Shown here piece after piece: positions 54,592-64,000 of a stretch of DNA of 64,000 bases. The notes under the pieces were generated by a model. The model was not told the DNA's origin. It saw only the letters and a list, made by a program, of their open reading frames with translations, and searched no databases. Where the stretch lies: positions 15,068,501 through 15,132,500 of the forward strand of contig OY987273.1 of NCBI GenBank assembly GCA_963920665.1, given 5' to 3'. Position 1 is the stretch's first letter. Each line of letters starts with the position of its first letter. Origin of the DNA: Straminergon stramineum. Lineage: Eukaryota; Streptophyta; Bryopsida; Hypnales; Calliergonaceae. The position numbers were made by a program, and so were the translations under genes.

Positions 54592-56238
54592 ATGTCCTCG
54601 ATGGAGGTGAAGCTCCGGAAGGTGATTTCGGTTATTCCCTCTATCGAACCAGCCAAGTCCCAACTCATGGAGGATTTGACTTCCGTGGGTTGCCTAGGGT
54701 TTGTAGAGAAACCCTGGGGCTTTAGTGAGAAAGTCATGGTGACGGAACTCTTGGGTAAGTTGTCCAATGAGTTTGACAACACCATGAGAGTAGTTCCGCA
54801 TCTCTAGGTAGAGGATGTCTAGAGAACGGTGTATAGTTTCCGAGCAAGAGGATTGGGAATGGTGAACTGGAAAGACGAGTTAGTCCGAGGGAAGTTCCAG
54901 GGTGCTGTCAACCGAAAGGACGAATATGCCATAGAGGACTGCATAGATGAGTGGCAACGCCAGCTGCTGCAGTTCCTCGTTCCAATCCTGCATCCGGAAA
55001 AGCCAACGAGGGTGATGATCTCCCTCGCGAATACTATCTTCAATGCCCTAAAGGGAGACCAGAGAGTCGATTGGGCCCAGATCATTTCCGATCTGGTCAC
55101 CCAGCTTGTAGATAGAGTTGGAAAAAGTAGGGCTACTCCTATGTGTCCCTATCTCATCCATCTCTACCATTCCCATCAACTCTTGAGCGCAGGAGTGGAA
55201 AAGGTGTGGAGGGCTCAGGAAGTCCTCCTGAGGCATGGAGAATCGAAAACGGATGATGAAGTTGAATCTGGTTCCGAACCTTAGGAGAACAATGAGTCAA
55301 AAGAAGAGGAGGAGCTGCCGATGCCGCTGATCAAGTGATAAAAGACGACCTCATCTCACAAGTGAGGGATGCCACCCGCTCATGATACCTTGGCCCCGGA
55401 AGAAAGACCGGAGGTTGAGAAGACCGTGTTAGAGGAATCAGATCCCAATGATCGATTCAACCCTCTTGTCAAGATCTTGTGCGATGTAAGAGTGGATTGG
55501 GAACTAAAGAGAAGAATCCTACTCGCAATCAAAAAGTTGGTGGGAGCGCCGCCAGACAGAGAGCTAATGGAGAAGGTAGCCAGTTGTATCTCCGATCCAA
55601 TTAAGACCTGGAAACAGGAGACGAAGATCCGAAGACTGCAGAAGGAGGTGGATCGAGTGAAGGCGGAACTCTTTGTACTCAAGGAGAACTTTGCAACTGC
55701 TCGATCGATGGCGAATGAGGCTCAGAAAATGGTGGAGCAGGTGAAGGCCACATTTGGGGAGACCGGAATGGCCGCCGCCAAGGCTAAGCTATTTGATGAG
55801 AAGTTGCACAATGAGAAGAAGCCATCCGGGTCTTGGATGGTTAGGATTCTCATAGACTTTGACGAGTAGGTGGAAGCAGCAATGAAGGAGGCACAAAAGG
55901 CAGCGGACCGGATGGAAGAGAGTACCCGGATACTGTCGAGAGACACCTGCTCTCGAGGTATTGGACTCTCGGATATATCTCTTTCGGATTCATTTCTAGA
56001 TGCAATGGTAGGGGAGGGGAAGGATGCCACTCCCAAGTCCAAGAGATCGAAAGCGAAGGCGAATCTGGCCGGAACGCCCAGAACCGCCATCGACTTGGAC
56101 TCAACCCCTGAATCCCCAAATGACGATCCGATTCCTAACCTTGAGGAGGGGGAACGGAATCAAAACTTGAACGAGATCTTTGAGCAAATGGAGCTGGGAG
56201 CAGATAGTGCCACCATTGGATCTCAAGTGGGTACTTAG
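54592..56238 (+). pseudogene. Gag-like ORF, copy 2
   Basis: A single plus-strand frame of 549 codons (MSSMEVKLRKVISVIPS onward) has in-frame stops near 54805, 54820, 55282, 55336 and 55867 among others, and no frameshift. It matches copy 1 in order: YAIEDCIDEWQRQLLQFLVP, LHPEKPTRVMISLANTIFNA, VDWAQIISDLVTQLVDRVGK and PYLIHLYHSHQLLS. A coiled coil (about 55600-55950) and a Ser/Asp-rich tail follow. The domain resembles the putative plant transposon protein found in gypsy-type gag regions (recall). No enzymatic retroelement domain is visible nearby. The element boundaries were not found. Confidence 0.6.
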
Positions 56239-56239
56239 T

Positions 56240-57545
56240 GTGTATATAATAGGAATGTTAGGAATGGATTCGGATCCTCTTCCAATCCGATGAGGAGTAG
56301 GTAGGACCGAAAAGTCTGGCCCAAGTCGCGGCGGAACTTTTGCAGGCTTTCTCGCCCACTTGTACTTTTTGATTGTATTTAAATCAGTCCCTACGAAGGA
56401 TACTGGTGTGTTTTCTCTTTGCAAATTCCTTGTACCTCTGTATGCTCTCTTGTGTTGTGTATATATCTCCCAAGCTTGGCAAAATTGCATGGCGTGGAGT
56501 TAGGATGGTATAGGACTAATTTGTGACTTAATTTCTCCCCTTCGTGTGTGCATTTCCGATCCTTAGTGTATGAGAGCAGGTTGTGGAAGTATTGGGAGTG
56601 GACTTCAGTGCCTCAACAGATCTAGATTTTTGAGTTCCGGATGAGAAAGCCGTTGTTAAGCTAGGCGGATAGGGAGGGTATCCTTAGTCGCACTAGAACT
56701 CCTGGATGGGAAATCCGGTTGAATGTTCGATCTTTTGAGAGGTCTCACTACCTTACTTGGTAAACGGAATAACTCTTGTAAGTGTTGGAACAAATGAGTA
56801 CACTTGTAACCACCTAGCTTCATATGGGTAGGAACTAGCATCAAGGTCGTTGTAATAAGAAAGGATTGTACGGGGGGTCTTTGTGTGACCTGCGAACCAG
56901 ATTGCTGTTCGGGTTGTTGTGAGGGATCAAACCGGATCCGAGTTAGTTTAGGAGAGGAAGAGATAGGATAGTGGGCCTTCAGCCACTATAATCCACAAAA
57001 GGAGTGGTGGGCCTACCACTCACAAAACCAAGTGGCGACCCCTTTGATGGTCCAACAGAGGTACAACTAAACCAAAATAGGAGTGAGGAGACATACGGAC
57101 AATCCCGAACAGATTGGTCCAGAAGAGTACGAGGACCGGAAGTGGTGCGATCGTGGGATTGGGTTAAATTGGATCAACCGAAGATTTACGAAACTAGGAA
57201 GGGAACAAATCTGGTTTGCTACTATTTGGTGGTTGGTTGTTTCCGATTTTAGATCTAGGACAGGAAGAAAGGGTTCAAGAGGTTAGAAAGGCTTACTCGC
57301 TTAATAAAGTTAAATACTTCATAGAATCTCGTGGGTTCGATCTTTAGAGTCACTTCGTTATGCTCTGGAGTGATTTTTGTGAGTATAACAAGGAATTTAC
57401 TTGCTCTGTGCTGCGATAGAAGCTGAAGGAAAACAAGAGTGATAGGAAGAAGCCATCCAGGGAGAGACAAGGGGCAACTAGAGTTGACGTCTTGGTCCTC
57501 CATCATGAAGGCGCCACTCCAGCCCATAATGATAGGTGAACTCAC
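56240..57545 (+). other. 3-prime region of gag-like element copy 2
   Basis: G-rich, unlike the AT-rich DNA that follows. It contains GGCGACCCCTTTGATGGTCC (about 57033) and GTGGGTTCGATCTTTAGAGTC (about 57330), which resemble the terminal or leader regions of plant gypsy-type elements. No open frame is supported. Confidence 0.35.
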
Positions 57546-60454
57546 ATAAGCATCAATTCAAGGTAAGTTCTCATTACTTGCCTCAGATTACTAAGTGTTC
57601 TTAATTCAGTTTTTTGTAACCTAGTACCCCCCTAAACTTACAAATTCATTTCCCGAATTCTAAATTTTGAGAAAACTAATTCAATATGAGGTTTCATCTG
57701 TAAGCATATGTTGGAATTGATATACAAATAAAACTTTTAGATTTTCATTTACATTTTCCATGATCTCAGTCTGTACTTAGATTCACCAATGCTATCATCC
57801 ATATTTTTTTTAATTTGAAAGATCCTTCTAAAAATCCTTCTAAATTCAATTACAAGAACAATATTATCAATTTTTAGTAAAATTTGTGGGAATGGATTTA
57901 TAATGAAGTTCTCTTCACTTGGCAATTGCATTTTGAAATTTTAATGTTTTTAAAATCCATGACCTCATTTTGGCAAATCCAATTTTGAACTAAGTTCAAT
58001 GCAATTTGACCACTTGACGTACTTGCACATTGTAAATTTAGAAAAATATATATTGTACTCTAATAACACCAAATCCAACCCTTTTAGAGGACAACAAATT
58101 TATATAATTAAATTTAGTATTTCTATAAATTAGAATATTAATTTTCATCCCAAGAGTTACAAGGATGAAATTTGAGTTCTAATTTATTTATCATCCAAAA
58201 AAAAGGACGTCGAAACGGTTACACGTTAATTTGTTATGTATTTCAAAACCCGAGCTTGAAGCTTGCTAGTGTACATATTTTGAATTGCTCAAATTAAACC
58301 CTCAACAAACCAAACCCTTTCTCCATCGAAAGGCACTTTTAATTGCCACTTCTATTAGAAGAGCAAAAAACTTGAAAACATGTTTTGTTCTGCATATAAA
58401 ACTATAGGATCATGCACTACACTTGAATGAGAATATATGATTGGAAGAAATTTCATATTAAACTTCGATGACATACATTACAAGATATTCACATCCAAAG
58501 TGAAGGAAACAATTTTTTGGGAACTTACTACTTATGAACTAGATTTTATGGCTTTCAATCTTCTTAACTTAAAATTTTTGCATGTTTTTTTTCCATTTTC
58601 TAGGTTTTTATATTGAATACTTTATTTGAAAATCTAGGAAAAAAATTCACGAAAAAAACAATGACTTTCTACTTTACTCATTAAAAAATTGTTATTAATA
58701 AGTAGTAGTATGTTCTAGATTGAATGAAAATCTAAATCATTCGTAGATCTAAGATGAAATTGAAATACAATAATTTCAATGGTGTGATTGTTCTAATAAA
58801 CAAACATAGCCTTGACTCTCTAACAATTTTTTTTGGGAACTTAATCCTATAAGTTAATTTTATTGGAAGATGCTTCCATTGACTAAAAAACTAAGACTAT
58901 CCATAACTTTCTCATCACTAGTGTCAATAGAATGCATCAATGCCTCAAATTTAGGGAAAAAAAATTATGCTTTAGGAAAACAAATTAAAATTATTTAGGC
59001 ACTTCATGATTTCTTTGAGCTGTCTACCAACCTCTATGTATGCTTTATTGTAATTAAAGTATACTAAGTAGTAAACCATCTTTTAGGACCAAAAAGACTC
59101 TCTCTAGTCCTACAGAACCACTGAAAACAATATCCATTGTGCTCCATCGGCATTCTTAGAAGAACCAATTTAACTAGCAATAGAACTAATTATGCTCATA
59201 TTAGTCAGAGCAATAAAGTTAAATTCTTATTAATGTATTGGACATGTATTATGTTTTGGAGGGTGTCTACGAAGAGGTTGGCAAAACAATCTCCAATTTG
59301 TTAATTCAATTTCGATCATAAGTACTTTTGAAATTATGCATTTTAATTTGTTAAGAATTTTAATTATTTAAAAAATAATAATGTACTAGTCTTCACAATT
59401 GATAATGATAGAAGTATAGTCACATACATATTGGTTATTTATAAATATGGTGTAGTTTCATCTACAATCCATCCAAAGTGGGAACACTCCATTCAAAATA
59501 CATGAAACACATTATAATTATCATTTTCATACAAAATGGAGAGAGATATTCACAAACTCATTCCAGTGCTTCTTGAATTTAGCATAGTTCTAAAATCATG
59601 AATCTAATGCATTTATCATTAGACAATTAAGTTGGCTATAAGTTAGAGTCTCTAGCAATAGAATTGCCATTTTGTTATGCCATGGCCCTAGACAGCATCC
59701 ACAATACATATATTTGGTTGCCTAGAGATTGAAGAAATGAAGCTCCAATTTCATTATTTTAGGGTTGCTTAGTTTACAGTTGGTCATGTCTTGTGCACTA
59801 GTAACATGATTAAAATATTTGATCAATCTCCAATTATTTCCCTTCATAGTTGAAGTTTTGAAGTGAATCTTTTAGGATTTTCTTCAATAGTACTCACTCT
59901 AATTTACAATGAGAAGTGCTTGTTGAATTCACAAATATGTGAAATGCCTATTTATTTTATCTTAAGTAATGAATTTAATGCTTGTATACCAATGTCAAGC
60001 TCTTTTACCCTATCAACCTTGAATACAATTGGAACTAGAATTTGTTGAATATGGACATATTAATTATTAAGGGGATTTCTTCAAAACAATCATTTCGGAG
60101 AGTCTTACAAAACATTGGAAGTTCTATAATCATAGGATAATTACCGATTGAAATGAATATATCTCAATGGGTAGCTTTAATTTTGAACTTCATCTACAAT
60201 CACAAGTCATGACACTACTATGTTTAACTAAACTTACATGGCATTGAACTTTTTTGTTGTTCTTCAATGAAATATCGAATATGGCATGATGATGGTTTTC
60301 CAAGCTTGAAAACACAATTCAATCATGATGAAAGAGCACAATTACTAGTTTCATATTTTTTTCTTAAATTGAAATTATGAATTATGAATGTAGTTTATGC
60401 ATTTAGAGAGGTAGGAACTATGTTGAGGCCCACGAAATAAAGGACAATGAAGAA

Positions 60455-60642
60455 CCCTAAACCCTAAAACCTCGAAAGAAGTATGAAAAAAAATAAAAAT
60501 TACTTTTAAAAATTATCATGGAGATTAATAATCCAACAAATTCCAAGGCCTGAACCCTAAAACCTTGAAAGAAGAACGAAAAAAAATGAAAAATTACATT
60601 TACAAATTATCATGAAGATTAATAACCCAACAAATTCCAAGG
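60455..60642. repeat. Two-copy tandem repeat, about 93 bp
   Basis: AACCCTAAAACCT, GAAAGAAG, AAAAATTAC, AAATTATCATG, GATTAATAA and CCAACAAATTCCAAGGCCT occur in both units, 93-94 bp apart. Confidence 0.8.
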
Positions 60643-62333
60643 CCTAAACAACCAAGTTTTGTGAGGGAAGACACTAAGGTTTGTAAGATATGAAATTTGC
60701 CTTTCTCTTTCTCATCCTATAATTCTTGGAATAAGACACTTTGGTTGGTGTCAATTTATTTTCCACACTTTTGTTTGGGGGGAAGACACTTTCATAGGAT
60801 TTTAGGATATACTTGTGAGATTGAGGTTCATCATAGTCATTTTTATAAGATAAAATGATATTATTGGGTTTTTTGCTACAACATTATCACTATTGGGACT
60901 TCCAATTTTTAGATTTTTTCAAGAGCAAAAGGGTTAGCATATTTGTTTTTATCTTTCCTTCATTCACTAACACCTTGTACATTGGAATTTCCTAAGAAAT
61001 ATATATGTCAACTTTAGTCTTTGACAACCTTTTTTCTAATGCTTTGAAGTCAATCCCTATTCCAATGTATTGAAAGAGACTAAAGTGTCCCTAAACCCTA
61101 ATCCATATTTATTATTTGCTCAAATTGTTTAAAAATAGAACCTCCCCTCTAACTTGGAAGTACTGAGAAAGCCTACATTTAGAAGTTCATGACATTCAAC
61201 CAACTTACCTAATTTTGGAAATTATCGGTGGATATAAAAATGCACTCTAAAATGATCCTACTAATCCTCTTGCTACATTCCCTAAAATATAAATATTTGT
61301 GAAGTGAACATTTGACCTTCCATACTTGACAAGTGTAGAATTTATGTTTTCCATGGTTCACAACTAATGAGTTGGGATTTTAGGGTGTATGGTTGGCAAA
61401 CAGTGATGTATTGGTTGAGGTTGTGTATAATCCTAAAACTGTGAAGTATCTATATAGATATTTGGACAATGATCAACTTCGAGTACGTAAAAATGGTCAT
61501 TTATTTACTATCATGAATGTCTATCTAGTTCATTGAATGTGTCAAAATTATGACTTTACCTTTTAAATATCATGAAGTTTGATTTCATGAAATGTATTCT
61601 AAGTACCTATACTTAAGATAATATACAAAGGAAAAAAATATTGTTATAAACAAAGAATTTCAAGAATTTTTCATGAATTTGTAAGTTGAAAAAATTGGTT
61701 CTATCTTATGCACCTAGTTACCTCTAGAGGTAGCATTTGGAATATTAAAAACTTAATTACTTGGACACAACTTACATTTAGTGGTACTAATATACATAAA
61801 ATATTTAATTTTTTGAATACAAATTTAGTAAATTTTGCACTATGATGCTTGCTCATCACAAAATTTAGCAATTCTTTCCATCATTGTTTATCAAATAATA
61901 GATACCAAAAAAAAAATCTAACAATGACATTTTTTTAAATCATTAGTATTAAACATCTAACTTCATTTTGACTGGTCTTTTGAGGTGTAAGAATATTTTT
62001 TCATTCTAGGGTCACTTGATGAAAATGAAAAAATTAAACAAAGTTTGGAGGATTTAAACCAGAATTACATATTTAATGTGTCCAAAAAGTGATACCATAA
62101 GTTGACCATTGCCCCTTCCAATGCTTTGACCACATGTCATGACTATTTGTAGAAATCTCCTGATGCTTATGTTCATCTATAGATGTTTGCATACATTTCC
62201 TTCACCTTAAGTTAGCGACTTCTAAATCTTCTAGTTCGATGTGTTCATGTTTTGGATACAAAAGAAGGTATGGAAGCAATGAATCATTGAAATTCTTGAC
62301 AAATCCTGCACTATTTCTTGACTATAGATTGAA

Positions 62334-62557
62334 TTTTGAGATGGATTTACTGTCTAAATTTTTTGTCAACTTGCAGTCATCCAAATTTAGTTTGAAATAG
62401 CAAATACCTTTGTTAAAACAACTATTTGTACATTCACTTGAATGTTTTGAGATGGATTTACTATCTAAATTTTTTTGTCAACTTGCAATCATCCAAATTT
62501 AGTTTGAAATAGGAAATCCCTTGTTCAAAACAACTATTTGTACATTCACTTGAATGA
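62334..62557. repeat. Two-copy tandem repeat, about 113 bp
   Basis: TTTTGAGATGGATTTACT, GTCAACTTGCA, TCATCCAAATTTAGTTTGAA and AACTATTTGTACATTCACTT recur 113 bp apart with few mismatches. Confidence 0.85.
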
Positions 62558-63205
62558 TTGGGCATTATTTTCGAATATATAATATTTGACGTGAAATGAA
62601 AGGAGTGAAAGAAGTTACTTGAATGAATTTGAAGTCATACTTCAAGATTATGATTACCATATTCATTGTTATTATTGATGTGTAGGGTTTAGTCTTTATG
62701 TAGAGAGTAAGGTTGACGGAGCAATGTGTTGTTTGTTTGGTACATTGTCACCTTCGAAAGCATCATTCTACAAATATTCATGACCTTGTTATGAGTATAT
62801 TAACTTCATAAAGTGATTTTGGATGAAATTCTAAATAACTATGGAGCTACATTATTTGTAAATCCCTTGACTCTGAGAAATTATTTGTCTGTCACTAGAT
62901 CAATATTCATAGCCTTGCTACTTGGGTAACTTCAGAAACTAAGTGTGTGTTGACGAAATTCTAAATTACTAGAGAAAACCTTTAGTGCTTGTAAACCTGA
63001 TCCTTGTAAAATAATCGTTGGAACGAGAGAAATAGTTTATATCTATGTGCAATGTACATAATTATGTATCAATATTTTCAAAATACAAAATTTGGTTGAC
63101 TTCTATCATGTGGTTGATAGCCTCATTTATTTATTTCTACAAGATAATGTATGAACTCAAACCGGAAACTCAACAACAATAATTAGTATTCCTAAGTTTC
63201 GGGTA

Positions 63206-63206
<1 letters not shown>

Positions 63207-63245
<39 letters not shown>
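63207..63245. repeat. (TA)n microsatellite
   Basis: About 19 uninterrupted TA units. Confidence 0.95.
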
Positions 63246-63248
<3 letters not shown>

Positions 63249-63729
63249 GACACAAATAAATATTTTTCTATATATTAACTAAAAGTCACGTGTTATTTCA
63301 TTAGAAGACTCAAACTTATTCTATTTCATATTAGAATAGGGTAGAAAATATTAATTCTAGATGAATAATTATATAAGGTACATTGAAACTACAATTTAAT
63401 TTATGATCATTCCAAGGGTTAATGTATCATTAAAGAAAGTACTAAATTGACAATACATTCTCATCATTGTGTGTTAAGGTATTAGATTTTAGTATGAACA
63501 TTGCCAACTGAAGTGACATGAGTACACTCTATTAGCCTTTTTAAATGTGAGTTTCCCAATATCTTCAATATTATTTGAAATGTAGTTATCGAATTTTATT
63601 GATCCGACTAGCCAAATGCTCCGCAATGTTATATACATTAATTTTTCCATGATGATTGTGAAATATTATCAAGGATCTACAAATATTTGGTATTCTCTCA
63701 AAGATAATTGGAATATAGATTGAAACTAA

Positions 63730-63749
63730 GATATATATATATATATATA
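63730..63749. repeat. Short (TA)n microsatellite
   Basis: About 10 AT units. Confidence 0.85.
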
Positions 63750-64000
63750 AGGAATTATTTGATTGAAGTATGATAATGAAAGATTCATTTTGCTCATTGG
63801 TTGAATTCCTTTACAAAAGCTCTTTCAATTTGTACAGAATAAGTAAATCAAAAAAAGATTGCAAAAATTAAAAATTAAATTTTTAGTACTAACTTACCTT
63901 CTAGTTTTTCCTTTTCTTTGAAACTAGAGATTTGATTTATGGTGAAATATGGTAGACTAGCCTATTACAACCTTGATTCTAAATCTAAGTATATTGGGAC

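Larger units (their letters stand above)
57550..64000. other. AT-rich, apparently non-coding DNA
   Basis: No gene supported on either strand. Short open frames such as 59863-60048 lack any domain and codon-like composition. The stretch holds two short tandem duplications and two TA microsatellites, listed separately, and scattered CCCTAAACCCTAA-like words (near 60454). Confidence 0.6.

Noticed and set aside
29540..60480. CCCTAAA-type stretches (near 29570, 37420 and 60454) as interstitial telomere arrays
   Set aside because: Only two or three imperfect units each, too short for a telomeric array.
57550..64000. Short open frames such as 57749-57931 (minus) and 59863-60048 (plus)
   Set aside because: AT-rich, under 65 codons, with no domain, splice context or paralogue in the window.

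Overview
The window reads as nuclear DNA of a land plant with a large, repeat-rich genome. It has spliceosomal introns (GT...AG), plant-type domains (a B3 DNA-binding domain, a SUVR-class SET domain, the plant DLNGLL variant of the FCP1/NIF phosphatase fold), a plant hAT transposase with DUF659 architecture, short CCCTAAA stretches and long AT-rich spacers. Gymnosperm, fern, lycophyte and bryophyte cannot be told apart from this sequence alone. Almost every recognisable gene is broken, mostly by single in-frame TAG/TGA/TAA codons while the reading frame stays in register. This pattern fits decay by C-to-T transition in methylated DNA more than by indels.

Layout. 0-1.2 kb: a decayed two-exon gene of a transposon-associated family whose intron holds two copies of a palindrome built on GGAGATCTCC. 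2.1-10 kb: two diverged, decayed copies of one unrecognised coiled-coil gene, separated by a 108-bp tandem array. 11-12 kb: an AT-rich insertion and a 360-bp foldback repeat. 13-15.3 kb: a decayed SUVR-like H3K9 methyltransferase gene with traceable introns. 15.7-18.9 kb (minus strand): a B3-domain pseudogene, unassigned exons, a 168-bp tandem array and a hAT-type MITE with an 8-bp target duplication.

20.5-41.7 kb is the most striking part. Two outward-facing termini (CAAGGTTGAC at 20541 and GTCAACCTTG ending at 41692) bracket four large genes: a hAT transposase and a RING-H2 coiled-coil protein pointing left, and a zinc-module/Gly-Tyr-rich protein and a kinase-like protein pointing right. 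Each gene is preceded by a GC-rich array of CCGTCCGC-like words in otherwise AT-rich DNA, and the RING and Gly-Tyr genes share an N-terminal Cys-rich module. I propose a composite hAT-type element with cargo genes, or a cluster of related elements. The flanking 8-mers do not match, so a single insertion is not proven. A 3.46-kb gag-like element sits inside the Gly-Tyr gene. It is bounded by CCTAC duplications, and removing it with one CCTAC rejoins a single 358-codon frame.

44.7-52.5 kb: a minus-strand cluster with an FCP1-like phosphatase pseudogene and a multi-exon gene carrying a ParB-like segment (IIGGQHT). The GGAGATCTCC palindrome recurs through its introns and spacers and was not found in the coding segments. 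54.3-57.5 kb: a second copy of the gag-like element family. 57.5-64 kb: AT-rich, apparently non-coding DNA with short tandem duplications and TA microsatellites. No rRNA, tRNA or CRISPR feature was recognised.
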